A stretch of DNA of 64,000 nucleotides from Kosakonia oryziphila (GCF_900094795.1 NZ_FMBC01000008.1:56796-120795), one strand, 5' to 3'; positions 21,961 to 30,500 are shown, counted from the first letter of the stretch. The notes: generated by a model from the sequence alone, not told the origin. A program made the numbers and translations.

Positions 21961-22386
21961 TTATGCGATCCGCTTACCTGCGGCATCCACAACCTGCTCG
22001 CCATCTTCTTTCGTGAATGCTCCTTTTTGCTGACCGGGCAGAATATCCAGCACCACTTCCGAAGGGCGACATAGCCGCGTACCCAACGGCGTCACCACGA
22101 TCGGACGATTGATCAGGATCGGATATTTCAGCATAAAATCGATCAACTGCGAGTCAGTGATAGTCTCCTCCGCCAGCCCCAGTTGTTCATAAGGCGCGAC
22201 GTTTTTACGCAGCAGCGCTCGCACCGAAATGCCCATATCCGCAATTAACTTCGTTAGTTCATCACGCGATGGCGGCGTTTCAAGATAGAGAATAACGGTC
22301 GGCTCTTCGCCGCTGTTACGGATCATCGCCAGCGTATTGCGTGACGTGCCGCACTCCGGGTTGTGATAAATGGTAATGTTGCTCAT
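21961..22386 (-). CDS. arsC: Glutaredoxin-dependent arsenate reductase ArsC
   Basis: 141 residues with the catalytic Cys12 in HNPECGTSRNTL and the three arginine region (NRPIVVTPLGTRLCRP) of the R773/E. coli-type ArsC. It reduces arsenate to arsenite with glutaredoxin and GSH. Normally it follows arsR and arsB; here only the last codons of arsB survive upstream, so the arsenite pump for its product is not encoded next to it. Confidence 0.95.
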   Translation of the reverse strand: MSNITIYHNPECGTSRNTLAMIRNSGEEPTVILYLETPPSRDELTKLIADMGISVRALLRKNVAPYEQLGLAEETITDSQLIDFMLKYPILINRPIVVTPLGTRLCRPSEVVLDILPGQQKGAFTKEDGEQVVDAAGKRIA

Positions 22387-22398
22387 AGCGATGTCCCG

Positions 22399-22482
22399 TT
22401 ATGGGTGAATAGAGAGGCGCAGCGCCAGTGCTACCAGCGTGACAAACAGTACCGGCAGCGTCATGACTATGCCGGTACGCCT
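22399..22482 (-). pseudogene. Remnant of arsB (last ~26 codons)
   Basis: On the minus strand the frame ending at 22399 reads TGIVMTLPVLFVTLVALALR..., the hydrophobic C-terminal segment expected of the ArsB arsenite antiporter, with the usual 12-base gap to arsC. An in-frame stop at 22483-22485 and loss of similarity mark the break. The rest of the pump gene and arsR are missing. The sequence beyond (22486-22581) has an open plus-strand frame of unknown origin. Confidence 0.6.
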
Positions 22483-22549
22483 TTAGGCGATGAATCTGAC
22501 GTAGAAGAACGACGTATTTCGCTTCGGAGTAACCTGCGTCGCGAGGAGT

Positions 22550-22571
22550 GCGGCGGGATTTTCCCCGCCGC
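22550..22571. terminator. GC-rich hairpin beside the arsB break and kinase gene
   Basis: GCGGCGGG / CCCGCCGC stem with a 6-base loop, 20 bp from the 3' end of the sensor kinase gene. No clear U-run on the minus strand. Confidence 0.35.
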
Positions 22572-22591
22572 TTCAGCATAAAAAAGTGCTC

Positions 22592-24013
22592 TTAGCGCTT
22601 TTCAGCCTCAAGGTTGTCCGCCTCACGCTTCAGTGCCAGGGTAAAGCCGAAGGTATTGATCCCATTGACACTGGTGGCAAACACATCACCTTGATGCATA
22701 TTCGCCACTGCGCGGACAATCGACAGCCCCAGCCCGTGGTGTGTATCGCTGCGGGTGCGGGAGGCATCCACACGATAGAAACGTTCAAACAGCCGCGCAA
22801 GGTGGTTTTGTGCAATCTCCTCGCCGTGATTCGACACTGCGACATGCGCCAGTTCACCGACATTTTTCAGCCGCACAATAATTGTGCTGCCCTGCGGCGC
22901 ATGGCGGGCGCTGTTTTCCAGTAAATTCGCCAGCGAACGGTGGAACAGACGGCGGTCAATAGATGCCGTTACATCCCCTTCGACCTGCACCTGAAGGTTC
23001 TTCTCAGCAAACGAAGGCTCGACATACTCAAAGGTTTTGTAAGCCTCTTCGCGCAGAGAAACCGTGGTGAGTTGCGTGGCGTGTTCGCCCGCCTGGGCAT
23101 GGGATAAAAACAACATATCGTTGACGATGGAGGTCATGCGCTCCAGCTCTTCGAGGTTGGACTCCAGCAGATCCTGTAACTCCTCGACGGAACGCTGACG
23201 CGACAAGCCAAGCTGCGTCTGACCAATCAGGTTGGTCAGCGGAGTGCGCAATTCATGCGCTACATCGGCATTAAAGCTCTCCAGTTGTCGCCAGGCGATC
23301 TCCTGGCGCTCCAGCGCGCCATTAAACGAGACCGCCAGCGTTTGCAGCTCGTCCGGCAAGGTGTGCGCTTGCAGACGCTGGCCATGGTTACCCGGCGCAA
23401 GTTGGTGTGCTTGCTCGCTCAATGTATTCACCGGACGCATACCGAAACGGGCGATCAGGTAACCCAGCAGCGCAATCAGGAAGACACCGATACAGCTGGC
23501 CAGCACCAGTGCGCGGGTAAATTCATATAGCGTGCCCATATAAGGCGTGGAATCGATCGCTACCACATAGCGCATCGCCGGACGTTCGCCGCTCGCCGGG
23601 ATTTCGCGCGAGTAGAGGAACAGCAGACAGGACGCTTCCGTTTCACCAGGCGCGGTGCTGAACCCCTCTTTCAGCGAAGCCCATTCAACACCTTTCGGCG
23701 GCGGGCCGCCCATATCAAAGTGGGCGTCATCGGCCACCAGCCAGTACTTCACGCGCCCGCCTTCATAGGAGGAGAGCGTGTTAAATTTGGTGGACAGGGA
23801 TTTCCAGCCGTCGATCGACTGGCGGTTTTCCACCCACGGCGCCATCAGCGACTCGCGGAATAATAGTTCGTTATGCATCTGGCTTTGCAGCGACTCATAC
23901 AATGAGCTTCTGAGCACAACGCCAAAGGTGACGACGATAAACACATACGCCACGGCGAACATCAGCGCCATGCGTCCGGCAATCGAGTGTTTACACAAAG
24001 AGAGCGCGTTCAA
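22592..24013 (-). CDS. Heavy-metal-type sensor histidine kinase (CusS/PcoS-like)
   Basis: 473 residues: a first TM segment (about 13-35), periplasmic sensor domain to about 165, second TM (about 167-187), HAMP, H-box FNADVAHELRTPL, N-box LANLLENSARHA and G-box HHGLGLSIV. The arrangement is that of the Cu/Ag sensors CusS, PcoS and SilS. It pairs with the response regulator whose stop overlaps its start by 4 bases. No cus-type efflux genes are in the window, so the target is elsewhere or lost. The metal specificity is inferred. Confidence 0.88.
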   Translation of the reverse strand: MNALSLCKHSIAGRMALMFAVAYVFIVVTFGVVLRSSLYESLQSQMHNELLFRESLMAPWVENRQSIDGWKSLSTKFNTLSSYEGGRVKYWLVADDAHFDMGGPPPKGVEWASLKEGFSTAPGETEASCLLFLYSREIPASGERPAMRYVVAIDSTPYMGTLYEFTRALVLASCIGVFLIALLGYLIARFGMRPVNTLSEQAHQLAPGNHGQRLQAHTLPDELQTLAVSFNGALERQEIAWRQLESFNADVAHELRTPLTNLIGQTQLGLSRQRSVEELQDLLESNLEELERMTSIVNDMLFLSHAQAGEHATQLTTVSLREEAYKTFEYVEPSFAEKNLQVQVEGDVTASIDRRLFHRSLANLLENSARHAPQGSTIIVRLKNVGELAHVAVSNHGEEIAQNHLARLFERFYRVDASRTRSDTHHGLGLSIVRAVANMHQGDVFATSVNGINTFGFTLALKREADNLEAEKR

Positions 24014-24702
24014 CTGGCTTTGCTCTCCACGCGGGTTTCCAGCACATATCCCATACCGCGCACCGTATGCAGCAGCTTAACGGAATAAGGATTATCAACT
24101 TTCGCGCGCAGGCGTTTAATCGCCACTTCGACCACATTGGCATCGCTGTCAAAGTTCATATCCCAGACCTGTTCGGCGATCATCATTTTCGACAAGATTT
24201 CGCCCTGATGACGCGCCAGCAGGCTCAGCAGCGCGTACTCTTTCGCCGTCAACTCGAGACGGTCACCGCCGCGCGTTACGCGCCGCGCCAGCAGATCGAG
24301 GTGCAGATCGTGGATATGCAACTGAGTGATGTCCGCGCCGTCGCCAGGTCTGCGGCGCAGCAGCGCCTGAATGCGCGCCACCAGTTCGATCAGCGAAAAG
24401 GGTTTTGGCAGATAATCATCCGCGCCCTGGCGCAGCCCTTTTACCCGTTCCTCAACCGAGCCGCGCGCCGAGAGCATCAGCACCGGCGTCTGTTTACAGG
24501 CACGCAGCCGCTCCAGAATCTGGTAACCGTCCATACCGGGCAACATGATATCCAGCACAATCGCATCGTACTCGTACTCCAGCGCCATGTGCAGCCCTTC
24601 GACGCCATTATCAACGACATCAAGGGTGAAACCCTGTTCGCTCAGCGCACGATTAATATATGACGAGGTCTTTTCCTCGTCTTCGATGAGTAACAGCTTC
24701 AA
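24010..24702 (-). CDS. OmpR/PhoB-type response regulator (CusR-like)
   Basis: 230 residues: a receiver with the phospho-acceptor Asp51 (IVLDIMLPGMDG) and Lys in YLPKPFS, then a winged-helix DNA-binding domain (ELTAKEYALLSLLARHQGEILSKMMIAEQVWDM pattern, HTVRGMGYVLE). It is the first gene of a two-gene operon with the sensor kinase. It would activate metal-resistance promoters; none is adjacent. Confidence 0.9.
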   Translation of the reverse strand: MKLLLIEDEEKTSSYINRALSEQGFTLDVVDNGVEGLHMALEYEYDAIVLDIMLPGMDGYQILERLRACKQTPVLMLSARGSVEERVKGLRQGADDYLPKPFSLIELVARIQALLRRRPGDGADITQLHIHDLHLDLLARRVTRGGDRLELTAKEYALLSLLARHQGEILSKMMIAEQVWDMNFDSDANVVEVAIKRLRAKVDNPYSVKLLHTVRGMGYVLETRVESKAS

Positions 24703-24748
24703 AGGGGCGACTCCTTAAATGTTCCGGCACCTGCCGCAAACCTATTCA

Positions 24749-25020
24749 TATACCCTAAATAATTCGAATTGCATAAAGGCGACAACACAGTGACAAATTC
24801 GTCGGAAACGAATTTGCCCAACCGAAGGTTGGCCTCCGGTGAGAGACAGGATGTCTCTCAGTAATCCTCAGGAGCTTACATAAGTCCGTGACTGGGGTGA
24901 GCGACAAATCTGCCGGGAGCAGATTTGAACGCTGCAAGCAGCAGCCCCGAAGGGGTAAGGCTCAGGGATGAGCCGAATAAAAAAGCCAGCGCACATGCAA
25001 CTTGAAGTATGACGGGTATA
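24749..25020. repeat. ERIC element with two insertions
   Basis: The ends TATACCCTAAATAATTCGAA and CTTGAAGTATGACGGGTATA and the core CAGGAGCTTACATAAG...GTGACTGGGGTGAGCG are those of the enterobacterial repetitive intergenic consensus. The canonical element is about 127 bp and this one is 272 bp. Roughly 70-bp insertions interrupt each arm, and each starts with a similar small hairpin (ACAAATTCGTC... and ACAAATCTGCC...). It fills most of the gap between the CusR-like and MarA-like genes. Confidence 0.9.
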
Positions 25021-25128
25021 GCCGCAATTTTACCGCTGTTGGGCTGAAATTTAGTTGACATTTTTTCACCGTTTTAGCGACAAAATGCAACCTGATGATT
25101 AACCACATATCGTGACGTCAATTCTGCG

Positions 25129-25461
25129 CTAGCCTTGATGGTACCGACGCCATACACCCGGCGGCATATGATATTTACGGGCAAAGGTGCGGGTGAAGGT
25201 TTGCTGTGAGTCATAACCATAACGCGTAGAAATGGTGATGATCGAATCTTCCGTCGTCAGCAACGCTTCGGCAGCGCTTTCCAGCTTCTTATTGCGGATA
25301 TATATCCCCAACGGTACCTGCATCACTTCCTGAAAAAGACGCTGTAAATGCCATTTTGAATAACCAGCCCGCGTGGCAACATCGCGAATTCTGAGCGGTC
25401 GGTCGAGGTTTTCATCGATCCACTGCTGGATCTCATGTACCACCATCTGTTGCATACCCAT
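25129..25461 (-). CDS. AraC/MarA-type single-domain regulator 2
   Basis: 110 residues with the same double-HTH layout as the 19287 gene: IRDVATRAGYSKWHLQRLFQE and ISTRYGYDSQQTFTRTFARKY. Strong AAGGAGG site. It is closer to SoxS/RamA than its neighbour but not assignable. Like other MarA homologues it probably activates stress, efflux and outer-membrane genes. It stands alone. Confidence 0.9.
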   Translation of the reverse strand: MGMQQMVVHEIQQWIDENLDRPLRIRDVATRAGYSKWHLQRLFQEVMQVPLGIYIRNKKLESAAEALLTTEDSIITISTRYGYDSQQTFTRTFARKYHMPPGVWRRYHQG

Positions 25462-25577
25462 CGAGAAAGCCTCCTTATTAAGGAGCTTTCACCTTAACGC
25501 AGGGATACTGACTCAAAAGTGACGCGAAAATGATAATCCTGTCAGTTTTGTTACCCCAGCGGGCAGAGGTAAGGTTT

Positions 25578-27191
25578 TCAGGCGTCAGCAAGCCGTGCCG
25601 TGTTGAGCGGCTGTGCCGAATTTTCCCGCCGGGCGTGTTCGGTGCGGAAAACGCTCATCAACGCCACCAGATTCCGTGACTGATCGCGCAAATGATCGAC
25701 CGCCGAACTGGAGGCGCCCACCAGCGCGGCATTCTGCTGCGTTACCTGATCGAGTTGGGCAATCGCATCGTTCACCTGCGCAACACCCAATTCCTGCTCC
25801 TGGGTGGTCATGCCAATTTCGTTGATCATTTCAGCGACATGGTGCGACTGCTTAACCAGCTCGCCGATGGTGAAACCAGCATTGTTGACCAGCGTTGCGC
25901 CGTTATCCACACAATCAATACTGGCCTGAATCAGCCCTTTGATCTCTTTCGCCGCCGTGGCGGAGCGCAGCGCCAGTGAACGCACCTCTCCTGCAACCAC
26001 GGCAAAGCCGCGCCCGTGCTCACCGGCTCGCGCCGCTTCCACTGCTGCATTGAGCGCCAGGATATTGGTCTGGAAGGTGATGCCGTCGATAACGGTAATG
26101 ATCTCGCCGATTTTGCGCGCGCTCTGGCTGATCTCATCCATGGTGCGCACAATATTGTCGATCGCTTCTCCGCCTTTAGCGGCAATGTCGCTGGCAGCGG
26201 TGGCCTGCTGGTTGGTGACGCGAACCGTGTCGGCATTCTGGCGAATGGTCTGGCCGATTTGCTCCATTGACGCCGCCGTTTGTTGCAGGCTGGCCGCCTG
26301 CTGCTCCGTGCGCTGGCTGAGATCCATACTGCCCGCCGCCACGCCGCTGGCGCCTGCTGAGATCGATTCGCTGCTCTCACGAACCTGCGCCACAATGCGA
26401 TTGAGGCTTTGACGCATTGCCTCCATCCCGGCCAACAAGCTGTGGCGATCGCCAGCCGCCAGCATCACTGGCATTGCCAGATTGCCCTCGGCAATATCGT
26501 GTACCACACGCAGTGCATAAGCCGGTTCACCGCCCAGTTGCCGCTTGATAAACCGCGTGGCAAACCAGGCGATCAACACGCCAAGCAGCGTTGCCGCTGC
26601 GGCCAGCATCAGCAGCAGATCGCCGGAAGCGCGCGCACCGCCAGTGGTCTCCGCTGCCGCCGTGGTCGTGCTGGCCTGCTGGCGCTGGATCATCAAGGTG
26701 ATTTCATTAAACAGTTGTGCCTGAACCGGTTGCAGTTTATCCACCGCCATCGACTGAGAGTCGAGCATCTGGCCATTTTTAGCCATGCTCACCGTCTGGC
26801 GCACAACTGCGGCATATTGCGCCTGCGTCTGTTTAAAACGCTCCAGCATCTGCTGAATATCGCTGCCCTGAATATTCTGCTGTAACTGTTTAACCAGCGT
26901 GTCGATACGCTGGATTGCCGTTTCGGTGACCTTCTCTTCTGCCTCTTGTTTATCGGCGTCATCCTGAAACACCATAATAAAGGTTGCTTTAGTGGCGTTA
27001 TTTAAGGTGTCCTTTAGCTCCTGCATCACTAGCAGGTTAGTCAGATGATATTTCTCGTAATATTCAATGTGCTTGCTGGTGCTGAGTAATTCTGTCCGCC
27101 CAAAAATCGCCACCAACAAACTGATCACAATAATGAAAGCAAAACCGGTGCCTAAAAGCGCACCAAGAGAGAAGGGTTTGATGACTCGCAT
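25578..27191 (-). CDS. Methyl-accepting chemotaxis protein without docking pentapeptide
   Basis: 537 residues: TM1 about 10-33, a four-helix-bundle periplasmic domain, TM2 about 190-210, a HAMP-like linker, and the conserved signalling hairpin (FQTNILALNAAVEAARAGEHGRGFAVVAGEVRSLA region). It couples ligand sensing to CheA/CheW. The C-terminus (NTARLADA) lacks the xWxxF CheR/CheB tether, so it should depend on other receptors for efficient methylation. Monocistronic; ligand unknown. Confidence 0.92.
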   Translation of the reverse strand: MRVIKPFSLGALLGTGFAFIIVISLLVAIFGRTELLSTSKHIEYYEKYHLTNLLVMQELKDTLNNATKATFIMVFQDDADKQEAEEKVTETAIQRIDTLVKQLQQNIQGSDIQQMLERFKQTQAQYAAVVRQTVSMAKNGQMLDSQSMAVDKLQPVQAQLFNEITLMIQRQQASTTTAAAETTGGARASGDLLLMLAAAATLLGVLIAWFATRFIKRQLGGEPAYALRVVHDIAEGNLAMPVMLAAGDRHSLLAGMEAMRQSLNRIVAQVRESSESISAGASGVAAGSMDLSQRTEQQAASLQQTAASMEQIGQTIRQNADTVRVTNQQATAASDIAAKGGEAIDNIVRTMDEISQSARKIGEIITVIDGITFQTNILALNAAVEAARAGEHGRGFAVVAGEVRSLALRSATAAKEIKGLIQASIDCVDNGATLVNNAGFTIGELVKQSHHVAEMINEIGMTTQEQELGVAQVNDAIAQLDQVTQQNAALVGASSSAVDHLRDQSRNLVALMSVFRTEHARRENSAQPLNTARLADA

Positions 27192-27691
27192 AGTATCCCT
27201 CGTAGTGTTTCAACGAATTCCGCAATCTGAGCAATGTGTGTGATTTCACTATACGAAGACCATAACCTTACGGAAAATATGAAATTACGATGGGATCGCT
27301 GAATGGCATTAGCCCCTTGTCATGCCGCCAGGTGGGGTTTATAACCGCTTTAATCACAGTGCTGGTAAGCGCCAGCAAGCCGCGCTGGTAATAAAAGGCA
27401 GAGGCCACTATACCCAGTAATAAAGAAGAAGCCGAATGCACCGCCGCTGCCCACAAGCGGTTCGAGCATTTATTGCTGAAATGCTGGCACCCGAATACTT
27501 ATTATAGGTTCACGTCCCACCGGGGGATTCGCTACGTTGCCAGGCTGTAAGACGCGGTGCAATCAGCGCCACTCGCGCACAATTACGGGACACAGCCTAA
27601 AGCCTGGTCGATGTTGTCCGTTATGCAGGGCAGCAGGGAGTCATCCTGGCTCCCTTTTTTATCAGGCAACACATTACGGTCTTAATTCACC
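27192..27691. other. 500-bp intergenic region with an orphan plus-strand terminator
   Basis: A hydrophobic minus-strand frame (27268-27456) starts at TTG without a ribosome site and is not convincing. On the plus strand, a GC-rich structured stretch (about 27515-27635) ends in AGGGAG / CTCCCT plus six T's at 27636-27660. This could mark a small RNA, or the end of an old gene. Confidence 0.4.
27636..27660 (+). terminator. Plus-strand intrinsic terminator without an upstream gene
   Basis: GGGAG / CTCCC stem, 9-base loop, then TTTTTT. No plus-strand gene lies between here and 25577. Confidence 0.6.
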
Positions 27692-27940
27692 TCACTTCGA
27701 CGGTGTGGTGGTGGTGGTGGTACTGGTCGACGTGTTACTGCCGTTGTCCCCGCCGCCAATTGCCAGCAATGCCAGCCCGGTGACAGCGGCAACGCCTGCG
27801 ACACCAACCCAGGCCGAACTCCCAATAGCACTCTCTGAAGCATTACTTCCCGCAGCCGAACCTTCGGCTACAGGTGCTGCGTGTGCCAATCCAGAAATAA
27901 TTAAACTAACGACCAAAATAATGCGATGTAAATGCGTCAT
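27692..27940 (-). CDS. YjbE-like small secreted Ser/Gly/Thr-rich protein
   Basis: 82 residues from the ATG at 27940 with GAGGG ahead (an upstream frame extension has no site). Signal peptide ending AHA-APVAEGSAAGS, a hydrophobic VGVAGVAAVTGLALLAIGGGDNG stretch and a Thr-rich tail. This is the layout of YjbE, the first gene of the yjbEFGH exopolysaccharide operon, but the other yjb genes are absent. It is divergent from a LuxR-type regulator 310 bp away. Its role is probably in extracellular matrix; not proven. Confidence 0.75.
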   Translation of the reverse strand: MTHLHRIILVVSLIISGLAHAAPVAEGSAAGSNASESAIGSSAWVGVAGVAAVTGLALLAIGGGDNGSNTSTSTTTTTTPSK

Positions 27941-28250
27941 GATCCAACCCTCATATTTTATTGGGACCATCAGCACTTTAAATCTCATTCACAAAATAAG
28001 ATCGCAAATTAAGACATTCCTCGACAATATGGAAACAATTGGGAGATTCCTCAGCTAAAATAAATTATCTAAGCGAAGCGGTAATAGCTTGCATAAAACA
28101 AAAATAAGAATATCCTCAGTTAACAACTTTTTGGCAGTATGATACAGATCAAACTATAAAGAAAAGATAAGAAGGATCAAAAAGCAGGAACCATTTTTTA
28201 CTCGCCAATGTTTTTACACACAGTTTCATACGATCCGGGAGGATGTTAAT

Positions 28251-28817
28251 ATGGGAAGAAATATAGATATCGTATTGTTCAAAATTAATTGCTCTTATAC
28301 TAAAAAAGGTATAATTCAATTAGTAAAAGAAATTAGAAATTGCAGTGAAATACAGATTGCCATTAATTTTAGTGCGCCTTTTTCCAATCGCGGGATGCTG
28401 GTTGTGACTAAAGGTCATTTTTTGCCGTTTACCCTGGTGCACACACCTATAATTGTGATTCCCGATAAGATACAAGTGGATGTTTTATTAGATATTTTAA
28501 CTGAATTCATAAATGGCCGCGTCAGTAGCCATGTAAAAACCATTCGACTAGGTCGTCGAGAAATCGCAATCCTGAAGGGCATGATCTTCGAAAAGAGCGA
28601 TGATGAGATATCTAACCTACTGAGTATTAACAAAAAAACAGTATCCTCACATAAAGACAACATTAAGAAGAAAATCTCAGCCAACTCCAGAATTGATATT
28701 TTTTACGCTTTCAGTATTTTTCCATTCAAAGATTTTGGACTGGCAGAAAATGAGGAAGAAATAATGCCTTGCCCCCAGCAAAAAACACCAAATCGTAAAG
28801 TGGTGGCCTACAGTTGA
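28251..28817 (+). CDS. LuxR/CsgD-type DNA-binding regulator
   Basis: 188 residues with a C-terminal GerE/LuxR helix-turn-helix (about 97-160: LGRREIAILKGM, NKKTVSSHKDNIKKK). The N-terminal domain is short and not recognised, and has no receiver phospho-site. The coding sequence is AT-rich, unlike neighbours, which suggests transfer or H-NS silencing. It is divergent from the YjbE-like gene and may control it, much as CsgD-type regulators control matrix genes. Start has GGGAGGATG. The 27941-28250 gap is AT-rich promoter DNA. Confidence 0.82.
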   Translation: MGRNIDIVLFKINCSYTKKGIIQLVKEIRNCSEIQIAINFSAPFSNRGMLVVTKGHFLPFTLVHTPIIVIPDKIQVDVLLDILTEFINGRVSSHVKTIRLGRREIAILKGMIFEKSDDEISNLLSINKKTVSSHKDNIKKKISANSRIDIFYAFSIFPFKDFGLAENEEEIMPCPQQKTPNRKVVAYS

Positions 28818-28944
28818 TTACAGTCGATAAGTCGAAATAAAAATGTAATACTCACAACGTAAACCATAATAATTCCGTATAAAAAATGCTCTGTACCTGG
28901 TTTACGTTTGAGTTGGGTAGCATAAAAAAACAATAACAGCAAGG

Positions 28945-29070
28945 TTATCGTCGGTGATTTTTTTTAGTGTTTCCGACGGTCCTGGAACGAATCACTTTAA
29001 AATGTTTATAAAATGAAAACACAATTATAACCAGCAGCATACCAATCACAGCCAGTTCAATGATGATCAT
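28945..29070 (-). CDS. Possible 41-residue single-span membrane protein
   Basis: From the ATG at 29070 the frame encodes one hydrophobic helix (IELAVIGMLLVIIVFSFY) followed by a basic tail (HFKVIRSR...NHRR), the layout of many small inner-membrane proteins. The ribosome site is weak and a longer frame exists to 29160, so both the start and the reality of the gene are uncertain. Confidence 0.4.
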   Translation of the reverse strand: MIIIELAVIGMLLVIIVFSFYKHFKVIRSRTVGNTKKNHRR

Positions 29071-29213
29071 TTTTCGCACTCGCCAAAGAGAGGAGACTTT
29101 ATTAACTGCTGAACAGCGTAGCGCGTCAATAGCTGATACAGAAAATAAGACTGACCTCACTACAAACGTTATTTTGAAAACATGTATTCATTTAAAAACA
29201 AGAGAAAATTACC

Positions 29214-29441
29214 ATGCCTACTAACCTTTGTAGTATGACAACCCTGCGCCACTATTATCTGCGTATTTTACGCCGCTATTCCTCGCTCAATGCAGTTGAA
29301 CAAATTTATGAGCTTCGGAGCCAAAAGCTAACCGGAATAGAGTTGGAAGCGCTGATCAGCGCCAGCGATCATCGCCGCGCCGAGCTTGTTCACCACTGCC
29401 GCTGGCTGAAAGTTCCGGCCAGCGCATGGCGCAATGTGTAG
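29214..29441 (+). CDS. Hha/YmoA-family small modulator (divergent paralogue)
   Basis: 75 residues. The pattern YLRILRRYSSLNAVEQIYE ... LEALISASDHRRAELVHH ... VPASAWRNV follows Hha closely (YLMRLRRC, SAADHRLAEL, IPSSVWKFI). Hha-type proteins bind H-NS and help silence AT-rich and foreign genes. This copy is divergent from core Hha, so it is an accessory paralogue. An H-NS paralogue is at 48123 in the same window. It lies in an AT-rich patch just before a small repeat element. Confidence 0.8.
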   Translation: MPTNLCSMTTLRHYYLRILRRYSSLNAVEQIYELRSQKLTGIELEALISASDHRRAELVHHCRWLKVPASAWRNV

Positions 29442-29468
29442 GTTACTGAGCGTCATTTATTCACCTTA

Positions 29469-29612
29469 GAGCCTGGTCCAGTAGGCGTATATTGTTGCAG
29501 CCAGTTTGGGCACGGACAGCGCGCAACAACCAGAGCGTACACGCAGTACGTGAGGATGTGAGCACTGCCCAGGACCAAAATGGCAAATACAATAGCCTGG
29601 TGGGCCAGGCTC
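29469..29612. repeat. Inverted-terminus repeat, copy 1 (144 bp)
   Basis: Begins GAGCCTGGTCCA and ends TGGGCCAGGCTC, a near-perfect 12-bp terminal inverted repeat. Inside it shares long identity with copy 2 (AGTAGGCGTATATTGTTGCA, TACACGCAGTACGTGAGGAT). No coding capacity; MITE-like. Confidence 0.85.
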
Positions 29613-29704
29613 TTTGTTATGCAAAAAAAGTCTTATCAGTAGTAAATCTTTTTAATCGCCTGCCGATAGCTTAAAAGTCTTTTATGACGTTGACAGGACA
29701 AAAA

Positions 29705-29938
29705 ATGAAAAGACATCCCCTTTCTTGCAGAGCGCTAAAGGCAGCAGGTTATGACCCGAACTCCAGTGTGCTGGAGCTTGAGCACAGTAATGGCCGCGTT
29801 GAGCAGTACCTCGGCGTACCACCGAAGATCTGGCAGGTTTTTTTGATGAGTCAGCAGCAGGAAGCCTACTTCCGCGAAAATATTGCCAACAGCTACTTGA
29901 AAATCACCGTTGAGCCAGCGAATCGTAGCCGCTTTTAG
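29705..29938 (+). CDS. KTSC-domain protein
   Basis: 77 residues from the ATG at 29705 (AGGA site; an upstream start at 29684 has none). It matches the KTSC domain: short MKRHPLSC start, SVLELEHSNGRVEQYLGVPPKIW, then YFRENIANSYLK. KTSC domains occur alone or fused to nucleic-acid-related proteins; their biochemical role is not established. It is bracketed by two directly repeated copies of an inverted-terminus repeat. Confidence 0.85.
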   Translation: MKRHPLSCRALKAAGYDPNSSVLELEHSNGRVEQYLGVPPKIWQVFLMSQQQEAYFRENIANSYLKITVEPANRSRF

Positions 29939-30016
29939 ACTGTAACACGGTCATTTTTATTGTTTTTGTGTTAACATTGTCTTCCCGCGCAGATAACGCG
30001 GCTTCCTGTAGACTAA

Positions 30017-30223
30017 GAGCCTGGCCCAGTAGGCGTATATTGTTGCAGCCAGTTTGGATACGGACAGCGCACAACAACCGGAACGTACACGCAGTACGTG
30101 AGGATGACTCGCTTCACTCGCCCTAAAGGGCCGCCGCAAGTGGCGTTCAAAATGCTGTAACATTTTGTGCGAGCACTGCCCAGGGCCAAAATGGCAAATA
30201 AAATAGCCTAATGGGCCAGGCTC
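30017..30223. repeat. Inverted-terminus repeat, copy 2 (207 bp)
   Basis: Same ends (GAGCCTGGCCCA / TGGGCCAGGCTC) and orientation as copy 1. About 63 bp are inserted after GTGAGGAT, starting GACTCGCTTCACTCGCCC. Terminal repeats are perfect here. It separates the KTSC and YoaK-like genes. Confidence 0.85.
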
Positions 30224-30250
30224 CAGGCTTTTGACAACGTAAGAGGGTAT

Positions 30251-30349
30251 ATGAGAATTGGTATTGCCTTTCCGGTGCTGGTTTTTATTGTAGCAGTCGC
30301 TTTCCTTGCCTGGTTTATCCTCGGCGGCTACGCCAACCCAGGTTCCTGA
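30251..30349 (+). CDS. yoaK: YoaK-like 32-residue membrane protein
   Basis: A 32-codon gene with AGAGGG upstream: MRIGIAFPVLVFIVAVAF then LAWFILGGYANPGS. It agrees almost residue for residue with E. coli YoaK as I recall it, another 32-residue single-span inner-membrane protein of unknown function. It is easily missed because of its size. It lies 151 bp before the nucleoside-recognition protein gene on the same strand. Confidence 0.78.
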   Translation: MRIGIAFPVLVFIVAVAFLAWFILGGYANPGS

Positions 30350-30500
30350 CGTCTTTCCCCGCACTCTGATTTATGTACACAGCGCATTCGCGAAAGCTGT
30401 ATACGCTTACAGAAAATAAGTAAAACCAATGGAATGAATGAGCCTACCGTTCCGCCAGCGGGTGTAAACTACCGGGCAAGTACGTTTACCGGAGTGGTTC

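Noticed and set aside
27268..27456. Hydrophobic 62-codon minus-strand frame
   Set aside because: TTG start, no ribosome site and no recognisable family.
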